From Mucilaginibacter tolerans (GTDB taxonomy: Bacteria; Bacteroidota; Bacteroidia; Sphingobacteriales; Sphingobacteriaceae), in contig NZ_JAUMKB010000004.1 in the NCBI RefSeq assembly GCF_030519375.1, forward strand, positions 62,001 through 126,000: a stretch of DNA of 64,000 nt, given 5' to 3'. This document shows, in pieces, positions 9,704 to 18,855 of the stretch (position 1 is its first letter; every line of letters begins with the position of its first letter). The position numbers and the translations under genes are program-made. The notes under the pieces were generated by a model. The model was not told the DNA's origin. It made no database searches and was given only the letters and a program-made list of their open reading frames with translations.

Positions 9704-10741
9704 ATGTTTAAAGATAAAATATTATTGATTACCGGCGGAACAGGCTCATTTGGTAATGCAGTTTTAAGTAGGTTTTTACATACAGATATAAAAGAGATCC
9801 GCATTTTCAGTCGTGATGAGAAGAAACAGGACGATATGCGAAACCAGCTTAAAAACGAAAAGCTGAAATTTTATATAGGCGATGTACGGGATTACAACAG
9901 CATTGAGCGAGCCATGCACGGTGTCGATCTGGTATTTCATGCAGCTGCATTAAAGCAAGTGCCGTCCTGCGAATTTTTTCCGATAGAAGCCACAAAGACT
10001 AATGTATTCGGTACGCAAAATACAATCGATGCTGCTGTAGCCAATAAAGTAACCAAAATAATATGCCTGAGCACAGATAAAGCAGCATACCCGATCAATG
10101 CAATGGGTATTTCAAAAGCGCTGATGGAAAAGGTTGCCATTGCTGCGTCGCGCAACATTATTGATAATACAACTACTGTGTGCCTGACGAGATATGGCAA
10201 TGTAATGGCTTCCCGCGGTTCCGTTATCCCCCTGTTTTTGAAACAGATAAAAGAAGGTAGTCCAATAACTATTACCGATCCCAAGATGACACGTTTCCTG
10301 ATGTCGCTGGAAGATGCGGTTGACCTGGTTTTGTTTGCTTTTGAGCATGGTAATCAAGGCGACTTGTTTGTCAATAAAGCACCTGCAGGCACTATTGGCG
10401 ATTTGGCTACAGCATTAAAAGAATTGGCCAAGGCCGATAATGAGACGCAAATAATTGGTACACGTCATGGCGAGAAGTTATACGAAACATTGTGTACCCG
10501 TGAGGAAATGGCCAAGGCGCAGGATATGGGCAATTTTTACAGAATACCTGCTGATAACCGCAACCTGAACTATAACCAATATTTTTCGGAGGGTGAAGTG
10601 GATATCGCCCGGATCGAGGATTACCATTCGCACAATACTCAGCAGCTGGGGGTAGAAGGAATGAAAAAACTGTTAGCTGATCTGCCTTTAATAAAAAAGG
10701 AATTGTTTGGTGATAACGAGGTGGCGCAATATCCGGGGTAA
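9704..10741 (+). CDS. capE: UDP-GlcNAc 4,6-dehydratase/5-epimerase (CapE/WbjB family)
   Basis: This 345-residue SDR enzyme has the length of the CapE/FlaA1 family. ILLITGGTGSFGNAV is the NAD(P)-binding motif. STDKAAYPINAMGISKAL carries the family's Met-x3-Lys in place of the usual Tyr-x3-Lys. FHAAALKQVP is conserved in the 4,6-dehydratase group. CapE converts UDP-GlcNAc to UDP-2-acetamido-2,6-dideoxy-L-arabino-4-hexulose, the first step to UDP-L-FucNAc. The CapF and CapG homologues downstream complete the route, which supports this function over the retaining WbpM-type reaction. Confidence 0.92.
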   Translation: MFKDKILLITGGTGSFGNAVLSRFLHTDIKEIRIFSRDEKKQDDMRNQLKNEKLKFYIGDVRDYNSIERAMHGVDLVFHAAALKQVPSCEFFPIEATKTNVFGTQNTIDAAVANKVTKIICLSTDKAAYPINAMGISKALMEKVAIAASRNIIDNTTTVCLTRYGNVMASRGSVIPLFLKQIKEGSPITITDPKMTRFLMSLEDAVDLVLFAFEHGNQGDLFVNKAPAGTIGDLATALKELAKADNETQIIGTRHGEKLYETLCTREEMAKAQDMGNFYRIPADNRNLNYNQYFSEGEVDIARIEDYHSHNTQQLGVEGMKKLLADLPLIKKELFGDNEVAQYPG

Positions 10742-10747
10742 GCTGAT

Positions 10748-11197
10748 ATGAGTAATCAACCTGAGATTATATCCGGTGCCGTACATGCCGATCAGCGAGG
10801 CAGCATCTCTTTTATTAACGATTTTACGTTTGCCGATATAAAGCGCTTTTATACTATTGAACCGGCGGATTCAACGATTGCTAGAGCCTGGCAGGGGCAC
10901 CGGCACGAAAGCAAGTGGTTTCACGTTATTGCAGGCTCGTTTAAAGTAGTAGCAGTAAAGATAGATAATTGGGAAAACCCTTCCGATGGGTGCGAACTAT
11001 TTGAATATGATCTGTCAGCCGGCAGCCCGGCTGTTTTACATATTCCCGGGGGATACGCTAATGGTTTTAAAGCTTTAGAATCCGGCTCACGTGTGATGAT
11101 ATTCTCTGATTTTACAGTTCAGCAATCTATCGGTGATGACTACCGGTACGATCAAAATAAATGGTATAACTGGAATGAAATAAGCAATACAATATGA
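10748..11197 (+). CDS. RmlC-like cupin, putative sugar epimerase or isomerase
   Basis: This 149-residue single-domain cupin resembles dTDP-4-dehydrorhamnose 3,5-epimerases. It has HADQRGSISFINDF near the N-terminus, QGHRHESKWFHVIAGSFKV with metal- or catalysis-type histidines, and HIPGGYANGFKAL, which matches the PxGxAHGF region of RmlC with Asn replacing the His. It sits between capE and capF, overlapping capF by 4 bp (ATGA). That placement suggests it works on a CapE-derived keto sugar. It is shorter than RmlC (about 180 residues). A 3,4-ketoisomerase role (FdtA/QdtA-like, serving the FdtB homologue) is possible but not shown. Confidence 0.72.
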   Translation: MSNQPEIISGAVHADQRGSISFINDFTFADIKRFYTIEPADSTIARAWQGHRHESKWFHVIAGSFKVVAVKIDNWENPSDGCELFEYDLSAGSPAVLHIPGGYANGFKALESGSRVMIFSDFTVQQSIGDDYRYDQNKWYNWNEISNTI

Positions 11198-12309
11198 AAA
11201 TAGGTATTACAGGAAATGAAGGATTTATCGGTAAACACCTGGCCAATACCCTCGGGCTTTTTCCTGAAGAATTTGAAGTAGTCCCTTTCTCCAGGGAGTA
11301 TTTTGAAGATGATAATAAGTTACAGCAATTTGTTGCTGACTGTGACGCCATTGTTCACCTGGCTGCGTTAAACCGTCATCAGGATCCGGATACTATTTAT
11401 AAAACTAATATTGAACTGGTTGAAAAACTGGTTAATGCACTGGAGGCTGTTAACAGCGAAGCACATGTTCTGTTCTCTTCTTCGTCTCAGGAGGAAAGAG
11501 ATAACGTATATGGCAAAAGCAAGAAAGAAGGCAGGGAACTGTTTGCTGCCTGGGCCAAGCGTTCGGGCGGAAAGTTTACTGGTATGGTAATCCCCAATGT
11601 CTACGGTCCTTTTGGTAACCCTTATTATAATTCGTTCATCGCTACTTTTTGCTATCAGCTAACACACAACGAGCCCCCGAAGATTGAAGTTGACGGAGAT
11701 GTGAAACTGATCTACGCAGGAGATTTGGCAATGGCTATTATAGATGAGATCAGGAGCAAGGTCGGAAATGATCTGTTGATTATCCCGCATACCGATGAAA
11801 GGAAAGTGTCCGTTATTTTGAACCTTTTGGAAGGTTATAAAAGCCACTATATGGATAACGGTATCATTCCGCAACTAAGTCATCCATTTGAAGTGAAGCT
11901 GTTCAATACGTTCCGTTGCTATATGGATATCAAAAACCATTTCCCGGTTAAGTTTAAGCAGCACATCGATCCAAGAGGGGCCTTTGTGGAGGTGATCAGG
12001 CTAAATGTAGGCGGGCAGGTGTCTTTTTCTACCACTGTGCCCGGCATAACGAGGGGCAACCATTATCATACACGAAAAATTGAGCGCTTTGCAGTTATAA
12101 AAGGAGAGGCATTAATACAGCTCAGAAGGATCGGGACAAACGAGGTGCTTGACTTTCATCTTTCCGGCGATGAGCCTGCCTATGTGGATATGCCTGTATG
12201 GTATACTCATAATATTAAGAATACAGGTACTGAAGAATTATACACTATTTTCTGGATCAATGAGTTCTACGACCCGGCTGATCCGGATACTTATTTTGAA
12301 AACGTTTAG
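11194..12309 (+). CDS. capF: CapF/WbjC bifunctional reductase-epimerase
   Basis: The 371-residue protein has two domains. Residues 1-240 form an SDR fold with ITGNEGFIGKHL as cofactor motif and VYGKSKKEG as YxxxK. Residues 250-371 form a cupin with RGNHYHTRKIERF, whose histidines bind zinc in CapF. In the CapEFG pathway CapF acts on the CapE product and gives UDP-2-acetamido-2,6-dideoxy-L-talose. The N-terminal part is shorter than usual between the SDR motifs, but both catalytic regions are intact. The start overlaps the upstream cupin gene by 4 bp, and capG follows 33 bp later. Confidence 0.92.
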   Translation: MKIGITGNEGFIGKHLANTLGLFPEEFEVVPFSREYFEDDNKLQQFVADCDAIVHLAALNRHQDPDTIYKTNIELVEKLVNALEAVNSEAHVLFSSSSQEERDNVYGKSKKEGRELFAAWAKRSGGKFTGMVIPNVYGPFGNPYYNSFIATFCYQLTHNEPPKIEVDGDVKLIYAGDLAMAIIDEIRSKVGNDLLIIPHTDERKVSVILNLLEGYKSHYMDNGIIPQLSHPFEVKLFNTFRCYMDIKNHFPVKFKQHIDPRGAFVEVIRLNVGGQVSFSTTVPGITRGNHYHTRKIERFAVIKGEALIQLRRIGTNEVLDFHLSGDEPAYVDMPVWYTHNIKNTGTEELYTIFWINEFYDPADPDTYFENV

Positions 12310-12342
12310 CTGAATATTAAAACATCTGCCTAATATTATATA

Positions 12343-13482
12343 ATGAAATCGAGACTTAAAGTAATGACCGTGGTTGGCACCCGGCCCGAAATAATAAGAT
12401 TGTCGCGGGTAATGGCGGCATTGGATCAGTCGGAAGCCATTGACCATATACTGGTTCATACCGGCCAAAACTATGATTACGAGCTGAACCAGATATTCTT
12501 TGATGATCTGGGCATACGCAAGCCAGACCACTTCTTAAATGCTGCCGGAGCGACAGCTACCGAGACTGTCGGGCAAATACTGATCAAGATCGATCCGTTG
12601 CTGGAAAGCGAAAAGCCTGATGCTTTTCTGATACTGGGAGACACTAATAGCTGCCTTTGTGCTATACCCGCAAAAAAACGCCATATCCCAATATTCCATA
12701 TGGAAGCGGGTAATCGCTGTTTCGATCAGCGTGTTCCCGAAGAAACGAACCGCAGGATAGTTGACCACATAGCTGACATTAACCTTACTTACAGTGATAT
12801 TGCCCGCGAATATCTTTTACGGGAAGGTCTACCTGCCGACAGAATTATTAAAACCGGTTCTCCAATGTTTGAGGTTTTGAATTATTATCGCCCTGAGATC
12901 GAAAAATCGGAGGTGTTGAGCCGTTTGAGCCTGGAAGAGAATAAGTACTTTGTAGTTTCGTCACACCGCGAGGAGAACATTAACAGCGAGAAGAATTTCA
13001 ATGGATTGATCGCAAGCTTAAATCATATTGCAGAAACTTTCGGTTTCCCGATAATCGTAAGCACGCACCCGCGTACCAGGAATATGATTGAGGCTAAAAA
13101 GGTGTCGGTAAGGCCGGAAGTACAGTTCCTGAAGCCGTTGGGATTTAATGACTATAATGCTTTACAGATGAAATCGTATGCTGTTTTATCAGACAGTGGG
13201 ACTATATCCGAGGAATCATCGATCCTGAACTTCAGGGCATTGAACATACGCGACGCACATGAGCGTCCTGAGGCAATGGAAGAGGCAGCGGTAATGATGG
13301 TAGGAATGAACCCTGAACGCATTATGCAGGGGTTGAAGCAATTACAATATCAAAAGACAGGCGAGGAGCGGAATTTCAGGCGGGTGGCAGACTATTCGAT
13401 GCCGAATGTTTCTGATAAAATGGTTAAGATCATTTTAAGCTATGTCGATTATGTTAAACGTGTTGTATGGAGCGAATTTTAA
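12343..13482 (+). CDS. capG: UDP-N-acetylglucosamine 2-epimerase family, CapG/WbjD
   Basis: The 379-residue protein starts TVVGTRPEIIRLSRVMAAL, the standard opening of non-hydrolysing UDP-GlcNAc 2-epimerases. HTGQNYDYELNQIFFDDL, HMEAGNRCFDQRVPEETNR and SDSGTISEESSIL are the conserved substrate and catalytic segments. Placed directly after capF, it should perform the last step to UDP-L-FucNAc, epimerising C2 of the talo intermediate. A general UDP-ManNAc-forming role (WecB) is the alternative; the NRCFDQR variant seen here, rather than the usual RTG(N/D), fits the WbjD subgroup. Confidence 0.9.
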   Translation: MKSRLKVMTVVGTRPEIIRLSRVMAALDQSEAIDHILVHTGQNYDYELNQIFFDDLGIRKPDHFLNAAGATATETVGQILIKIDPLLESEKPDAFLILGDTNSCLCAIPAKKRHIPIFHMEAGNRCFDQRVPEETNRRIVDHIADINLTYSDIAREYLLREGLPADRIIKTGSPMFEVLNYYRPEIEKSEVLSRLSLEENKYFVVSSHREENINSEKNFNGLIASLNHIAETFGFPIIVSTHPRTRNMIEAKKVSVRPEVQFLKPLGFNDYNALQMKSYAVLSDSGTISEESSILNFRALNIRDAHERPEAMEEAAVMMVGMNPERIMQGLKQLQYQKTGEERNFRRVADYSMPNVSDKMVKIILSYVDYVKRVVWSEF

Positions 13483-13548
13483 ACTCCCGACGCCAAAACC
13501 AATCAAATAGCTTAATGTTATACAAACAGCTATAAAAACTAAAAAGTT

Positions 13549-14709
13549 ATGAAAAAGTTTCCCCTTACCCCATTTAAAATACTGATGTTATCACTGATAA
13601 TATCTATGTGTATCTCCGCAAAAAATTGTAATGCACAATCCGGGTTTCAAGTTAAACCTATCCCTGCTCAATACAAGCCGTCGGCTGATATGCTATCCCC
13701 ATATCGCGAAAAAGCCAATGCAGAAAAGGCCACCGCTTACGACCTGACCAAAAGCTTACCGCAAGGTTACGTCACCGATGGATCAGTTGATTATACTTCC
13801 TATTTGCAGCAGGGTATAAATAGCAATGCCAAAGTTGTTTTCCCAAATTTCCCTGTACTGATCAATATTAAAGGATTGGCATTGAAAAGTAACAGCACCG
13901 TTATTTTTGATGTAAATTCAAAACTGATATTAGCCCCAAGCGAAAACCCTCACTACCAGTTATTAGGCATTTTCAATGTACAGAACGTAAAACTATATTT
14001 CCCAGTGCTGGAGGGCGACCGCAAAAACCATAACGGTACTAAAGGAGAATGGGGCATGGGTATTTCTATTGCAGGGGCAACCAATGTGGATATTATTAAT
14101 CCCGTTATTTCTGATTGCTGGGGCGATGGTATTTACGTAGGAAGAATGCCTGGAACTTCCAAAGATATCCGCATCTTTTGTCCTGTGTTAAATAACAACC
14201 GCAGGAACGGTATCTCTATAGTTTCGGTGGATGGTTTGACTATTAGAAAAGCGCTGGTGTGTAATACAAACGGCACCGATCCGCAAGCAGGTATCGATTT
14301 TGAACCTAATGGTAATACGGATGTTTTGAATAACATTTTGATTGATGCGCCAATCACTTATAACAATGCGAAGATTGGTATGGCATTCTCAATATGGGCG
14401 ATGCGGGGCAAAATAGATAAGGAGGCAACTATTACTATCCGTAATCATCTGGATGATGGTTCGGACAATGCTTTTTTATACTATGGCTTCAGAGATACAC
14501 AGGATTCTAATAATATGAACGGTCATATACAGGTTATTAACCCAAAGTGGAAGAACAACAGAAAATCGTTTGTACGTATGGGGCATTCTGAAAAAGGACC
14601 TAATATTGAATTCAACAATGTTTCTATATCAAAAGACAGTGCTGATCAACCGGACTCATTAAAAAAACTTAAAAGGAACTTTGGCAGGGATAAGATAAAT
14701 TTTCATTAA
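13549..14709 (+). CDS. Secreted right-handed beta-helix protein
   Basis: The 386-residue protein has an N-terminal signal peptide (hydrophobic FKILMLSLIISMCISA, then NCNAQ, a plausible cleavage region). The mature part shows the short strand-turn periodicity of parallel beta-helix proteins, for example VDIINPVISDCWGDGIYVG and INPKWKNN. The fold is shared with pectate lyases and polysaccharide depolymerases. No complete catalytic triad can be named by eye. Its place inside a polysaccharide operon suggests it binds, trims or modifies the secreted polymer. A Rho-independent terminator follows 32 bp after the stop, so a transcript may end here. Confidence 0.7.
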   Translation: MKKFPLTPFKILMLSLIISMCISAKNCNAQSGFQVKPIPAQYKPSADMLSPYREKANAEKATAYDLTKSLPQGYVTDGSVDYTSYLQQGINSNAKVVFPNFPVLINIKGLALKSNSTVIFDVNSKLILAPSENPHYQLLGIFNVQNVKLYFPVLEGDRKNHNGTKGEWGMGISIAGATNVDIINPVISDCWGDGIYVGRMPGTSKDIRIFCPVLNNNRRNGISIVSVDGLTIRKALVCNTNGTDPQAGIDFEPNGNTDVLNNILIDAPITYNNAKIGMAFSIWAMRGKIDKEATITIRNHLDDGSDNAFLYYGFRDTQDSNNMNGHIQVINPKWKNNRKSFVRMGHSEKGPNIEFNNVSISKDSADQPDSLKKLKRNFGRDKINFH

Positions 14710-14741
14710 TCTTTTTCCTTTGTCAGGATATTATAAAAACG

Positions 14742-14775
14742 GATCGCCGGCTTGTACAGCTGGCGATCTTATTTT
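14742..14775 (+). terminator. Rho-independent terminator after the beta-helix gene
   Basis: GATCGCCGGCT pairs with AGCTGGCGATC around a five-base loop, 11 bp with one G-U pair. The T-rich stretch TTATTTTA follows. The position shortly after the stop of the beta-helix gene divides the polysaccharide locus into at least two transcription units. Confidence 0.85.
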
Positions 14776-14859
14776 ACGAGTGCCGGATATTCTTTAATAC
14801 ATTACTTTTACGGAAAATTGTCAAACGGTTGGTTGACGCATTAATTTGAAATTTATTTA

Positions 14860-15978
14860 ATGGGTAAAAAGCTTCTTTTTGTAGTAAATGTCGATTGGTT
14901 TTTTGTTTCGCACAGGTTGCCGCTGGCTCTTGAAGCGTTAAAAAGAAAATACGACGTTTATTTAGTTACCAAAGACACTGGATGCGAAAGATCACTAAAG
15001 GAGCACGGTATAAAGGTGATCAATATCGATTTTGAACGTTCAGGCAAAAATCCGGTTAAAGAACTTTCACTCATCACCCGGTTAACAAAAATATATAAAG
15101 AAATAAAGCCGGATATTATTCATCATATCACGCTAAAACCGTCGATATATGGCACTATTGCAGCCCGGAAAGCCAAATCAAAGGCGAAAGTCATCAATGC
15201 GGTGAGTGGCTTAGGATATACCTTTACGGATAATCGGAAGTCGCTAAGTAAGGTGTTTTTGAAAGGACTGTTGAAATGGGCCTTCAGCGACCAGAAATCA
15301 CATTTTATTTTTCAGAACCCTGATGATCAGGCTTTTTATAATCAGCTTGGTTTTTTAAATGGAAAAAACTTTGTGGTAATTAAAGGCTCTGGAGTGGATG
15401 AAAAAGAGTTTGGCTTTTTGGCGCCTGTAAAAAAACAAAAACTGGTGGTGGTGCTCCTTGCAAGGATGTTAAAGGACAAGGGCGTACTCGAGTTTATAGC
15501 GGCAGCACAGGTATTGATAAATGAGTTTGCCGATCAGGCAGAGTTCTGGCTGGTAGGTGGAGTTGACGAGCATAATCCGGCGCATATTACTGAAAAGGAG
15601 CTGAATGAAAAATGCGACCCTGGTTATATTGTTTGGTTGGGGCACAGGAGCGATGTACAGCATATTTATGAGCAATCGGACATTGTATGCCTGCCTTCGT
15701 ACAGAGAAGGGTTGCCCAAGTCGTTGATAGAAGCTATGGCAATTGGTCGCCCGGTCTTAACGACAGATGCAATTGGCTGCAGGGAATGTGTCGATGAAGG
15801 TATTAATGGCTTTAAGGTACCCGTAAAAGATCATCAGCAATTAAGTCTACGTATTAAGCAACTGTTGCAGGATGAGAATTTGAGATTAAAAATGGGAAAA
15901 GCCTCAAGAGAGAAGATGGTAAACGAGTTCTCACTTAAAGAAGTGGTGGCGCAGACATTTAATTTGTATGAAGGCTAA
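14860..15978 (+). CDS. Family 4 glycosyltransferase
   Basis: The 372-residue protein starts LLFVVNVDWFFVSHRLPLA, the opening typical of GT4 enzymes that use N-acetylated 6-deoxy sugars, followed by IHHITLKPSIYGT and INAVSGLGYTF. The donor domain has VVVLLARMLKDKGVLEF and PSYREGLPKSLIEAMAIGRPVL, which contains the EGxPKSLIEAMA signature. In several O-antigen loci a relative of this enzyme next to WbpV/WbpL transfers an N-acetylfucosamine-type residue; that is inference here. The stop overlaps the following SDR gene by 11 bp. Confidence 0.88.
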   Translation: MGKKLLFVVNVDWFFVSHRLPLALEALKRKYDVYLVTKDTGCERSLKEHGIKVINIDFERSGKNPVKELSLITRLTKIYKEIKPDIIHHITLKPSIYGTIAARKAKSKAKVINAVSGLGYTFTDNRKSLSKVFLKGLLKWAFSDQKSHFIFQNPDDQAFYNQLGFLNGKNFVVIKGSGVDEKEFGFLAPVKKQKLVVVLLARMLKDKGVLEFIAAAQVLINEFADQAEFWLVGGVDEHNPAHITEKELNEKCDPGYIVWLGHRSDVQHIYEQSDIVCLPSYREGLPKSLIEAMAIGRPVLTTDAIGCRECVDEGINGFKVPVKDHQQLSLRIKQLLQDENLRLKMGKASREKMVNEFSLKEVVAQTFNLYEG

Positions 15979-16876
15979 TGTTTTAATCACGGGCTCAACC
16001 GGTTTTGTTGGTCAGAATTTGCTGCATTATCTGAAGGGTGATTGTCGGGTTCATACTATTAACCGCACCGAGCTGCAAGGTGTTTCTGTTGAGGCGTTAA
16101 ATTCGATAGATACCATAATACATCTGGCGGGCAAGGCGCATGATCTAAAAAAATCTTCCAGTCCTGGCGAATATTATCAGGTGAACTTTGAACTTACCCG
16201 CAAGCTATACGATGCTTTTCTAAAATCAACAGCGCAAAAGTTCATTTTCATAAGCTCGGTAAAAGCAGCTGCTGATTCCGTGACAGGTGTTCTTGCTGAA
16301 AATGATAAACCCAATCCTCAAACAGATTACGGCAAATCAAAATTAATGGCTGAAGAATATATACAGAATCAGCCTTTACCCGAAGGCAAATCGTACTATA
16401 TACTTCGCCCATGTATGATTCATGGCCCGGGTAATAAGGGTAATCTTAACTTGTTATACAAATTTGTAAAAAAAGGCATTCCATATCCATTGGCAGGTTT
16501 TTATAATCAGAGGTCATTTTTGAGTGTCGAAAACTTGTGTTTTGTTATAAAAGAATTGACCCGACAGACTGGAATCGCTAACGGGGTATACAATGTAGCC
16601 GATGATGAGACGCTATCGACCAACCAGGTGGTGACGCTACTAGCCAATGCAATAGGAGCAAAGCCGAAGCTGTGGAAGATAAACCCAAAACTTATAGGTT
16701 TTTTAGCAAAATGCGGAGGTGTGTTGCATTTGCCGCTGACCACCGAACGTTTGCAAAAACTTACAGAAAATTATATTGTTAGCAATAATAAACTAAAGCA
16801 GGCGCTAGGTAGTGTATTGCCACTTACAACGATAGAAGGTCTTACAATTACTGCTAAATCATTTAACAAAGCGTAG
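15968..16876 (+). CDS. NAD-dependent epimerase/dehydratase, WbpV-like
   Basis: This 302-residue SDR has VLITGSTGFVGQNLL as cofactor motif, FISSVKAAAD as the serine region and DYGKSKLMAEEY as YxxxK. LRPCMIHGPGNKGNL and RSFLSVENLCFVI are characteristic of the WbpV/WbnF-type reductases found beside WbpL. WbpV reduces the UDP-4-keto-6-deoxy-GlcNAc made by WbpM to a UDP-D-FucNAc or UDP-D-QuiNAc. The WbpL and WbpM homologues are found about 13 kb downstream, which strengthens the assignment. UDP-glucose 4-epimerase activity is less likely. Confidence 0.78.
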   Translation: MKANVLITGSTGFVGQNLLHYLKGDCRVHTINRTELQGVSVEALNSIDTIIHLAGKAHDLKKSSSPGEYYQVNFELTRKLYDAFLKSTAQKFIFISSVKAAADSVTGVLAENDKPNPQTDYGKSKLMAEEYIQNQPLPEGKSYYILRPCMIHGPGNKGNLNLLYKFVKKGIPYPLAGFYNQRSFLSVENLCFVIKELTRQTGIANGVYNVADDETLSTNQVVTLLANAIGAKPKLWKINPKLIGFLAKCGGVLHLPLTTERLQKLTENYIVSNNKLKQALGSVLPLTTIEGLTITAKSFNKA

Positions 16877-16925
16877 CCGTCGATATATCATTACAAATTT
16901 CAAAAGCCTTTGCTATTTTTATACC

Positions 16926-17237
16926 ATGGAAGAACAAAATGAGAATCAGCTGAATATTGAACTTTCTGAAGAGATGGCGGAAGGTGTTTATTCAAACCTG
17001 GCAATTATAACTCACTCTAACTCAGAGTTTGTGATAGATTTTATACGTGTAATGCCGGGAGTGCCTAAAGCAAAAGTTAAATCACGTATTATTCTGACCC
17101 CTGAGCATGCTAAACGCCTTGTATCGGCTTTGCAGGACAATATTGAAAAATTTGAAAATGTAAATGGCCGTATCAAAATTCAATCTGAGCCAACCGGGTT
17201 CCCCATGAATTTTGGGGGTACAATGGGGCAGGCTTAA
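16926..17237 (+). CDS. DUF3467 family protein
   Basis: This 103-residue acidic protein matches the DUF3467 pattern: an N-terminal QLNIELSEEMAEGVYSNLA, a central FVIDFIRVMPGV, and ILTPEHAKRLVSALQDNI. The family has no assigned biochemical role. In Bacteroidota I recall a copy next to the RNA polymerase genes, so its place in a polysaccharide locus is unusual. The stretch TATTTTTA just upstream could serve as a -7 box. The gene is 49 bp after the WbpV-like gene, and a 233-bp AT-rich spacer follows it. Confidence 0.85.
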   Translation: MEEQNENQLNIELSEEMAEGVYSNLAIITHSNSEFVIDFIRVMPGVPKAKVKSRIILTPEHAKRLVSALQDNIEKFENVNGRIKIQSEPTGFPMNFGGTMGQA

Positions 17238-17470
17238 GTATTATTAATAAATATTTTACTAATTTAATAATATATATTGCGTAGTTTGCCGAAAGAAAGA
17301 GTACAAGTGGCTGTTTTTTCGATAAAAAACAAGTTTCCTTCAGAATTTTCGCTTAGATTTAATATAATATTTAATTTTTTAAGGTAATATAAAACAATTT
17401 TCGTTATTTATTGTAGTGATATATAACACAAACAGTTCATTCACTAATTTAATATGAAATATTGTTTATT
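17238..17470 (+). other. AT-rich intergenic spacer with a small hairpin
   Basis: No gene was recognised. GTTTTTT at 17313 and AAAAAAC ending at 17330 form a 7-bp stem around CGAT, possibly a weak terminator for the DUF3467 gene. The rest is A/T-rich and probably contains the promoter of the following glycosyltransferase. Confidence 0.5.
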
Positions 17471-18715
17471 ATGAGTTTTGAGCCCGCATACAGTTATATA
17501 TCAGAAAAAAATATTGAAATAATTAACCCAATTGTCCCGGGCGATACTGTCTTAGATGCAAGATCGTCCTCCAAGATTAACATTGGTGAAATGAATAAGG
17601 TTACCGACGCATCAAAAAATGTCCTCCAATTTTTATGCTTTAACTCACCTTATGGCGGTAGTTTTTTCCAGTCCCTGTTGATGCTTGAGCAGAAATTAAA
17701 CCAGGATGATGTGGATATGGTTTATCTATTCCATATGGACACTTCACATTATGACTGGATTCAGAATCTCATTAAGCAAGGAAAAAAAATATATTTTTTA
17801 AGTGGAAATCTTTCAAAAGATGTTTTTTATATAAGAGATATACTTGTAAAACATAATATTAAATATATACATGCGCACTTTGCCGGGCTTAAATATTTGT
17901 TCTTGCTGAATGTTGCCAGCAAACTATACAGCAGGCAGACTTTTATTCTGAGACATCTTCGGAACCATGACAAACCAAGAGGTTTTTTTGGCGAAGGCCT
18001 TAGAAAAATGTTAAATAAAGTTGATTTGTATATAGGGTGCAGCGAATCTGTAGCCCTTGAATATCAAAGGAACTTTAAAATTGATAATAAGAAGATCACA
18101 CACGTTACCAACGCAATCAACTTCAACAGGTTAAATAAATTTGAGAACCTGCAACGTGCTGATTATGGGATAGGTGCTGACACAAAAGTGTTTTTGCTGT
18201 TTGGGTTTGACTACCATCGCAAAGGCGTCGACGTTGTTCTTGAGGCGATGGACGGCTTAGTAGCAGCTGGTTATGACGTTTGTTTATTACTGAGTTTGTC
18301 TACCAACAGAGAGGTAATTGAATCGAAGATTGCCGACCGCTTTTCCAAAATTCCGGATTGGCTGAGAATACTTAATCCCAGGGATGATATTGCTTCTTAC
18401 TATCGTTTAAGTAATTACTTTATATCTGCCTCCCGCGAAGAGGGTTTCTGTAATGCTTTGGTAGAAGCGGCTTATTGCGAAAGGCCAATAATCAGCAGTG
18501 ATATACCGGGCCAGGGCGAATTGAATATTCCTCATACTTATAAATTTACTTCTGAAAATATAGCCGAGTTGAAAGATGCGATGATTGCAATTATATCATT
18601 ATCAGATTCGAAGAAAAGTCAGATTGTATCCGAACAAAGAGAATATGTTATTAAGAATTTTGATTTGGAAACATGGGCTGATCAAATTACAGGAGTTTAC
18701 AAAACCCTTAATTGA
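17471..18715 (+). CDS. Family 4 glycosyltransferase
   Basis: The protein has 414 residues from the ATG at 17471; a TTG 9 bp upstream is in frame but less likely. The first 45 residues form a diverged extension before FLCFNSPYGGSFFQSLLML, the first Rossmann strand with a glycine-rich turn. The donor domain includes FLLFGFDYHRKGVDVVLEAM and SASREEGFCNALVEAAYCE, with the EGFxNALVEA signature of GT4 enzymes. It is flanked by long AT-rich spacers on both sides, so it may be its own transcription unit. It is probably the last-acting glycosyltransferase or a side-branch enzyme; that is speculative. Confidence 0.85.
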   Translation: MSFEPAYSYISEKNIEIINPIVPGDTVLDARSSSKINIGEMNKVTDASKNVLQFLCFNSPYGGSFFQSLLMLEQKLNQDDVDMVYLFHMDTSHYDWIQNLIKQGKKIYFLSGNLSKDVFYIRDILVKHNIKYIHAHFAGLKYLFLLNVASKLYSRQTFILRHLRNHDKPRGFFGEGLRKMLNKVDLYIGCSESVALEYQRNFKIDNKKITHVTNAINFNRLNKFENLQRADYGIGADTKVFLLFGFDYHRKGVDVVLEAMDGLVAAGYDVCLLLSLSTNREVIESKIADRFSKIPDWLRILNPRDDIASYYRLSNYFISASREEGFCNALVEAAYCERPIISSDIPGQGELNIPHTYKFTSENIAELKDAMIAIISLSDSKKSQIVSEQREYVIKNFDLETWADQITGVYKTLN

Positions 18716-18855
18716 TATCTCCGAGTTTTCTGTCATTTGAACCGCTTTTATTGTTCAACAAGACATAGAGGTATTCTTTGGCTCCATAGCAGAATACAAA
18801 TCCTCTTAGTCTAATTTTTTAACTATTTTTACGTCGCAAAAATTACCTCTTCGTT

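Noticed and set aside
17462..17470. TTG start adding three residues to the glycosyltransferase at 17.5 kb
   Set aside because: The ATG at 17471 is a better start codon and nothing supports the extension.
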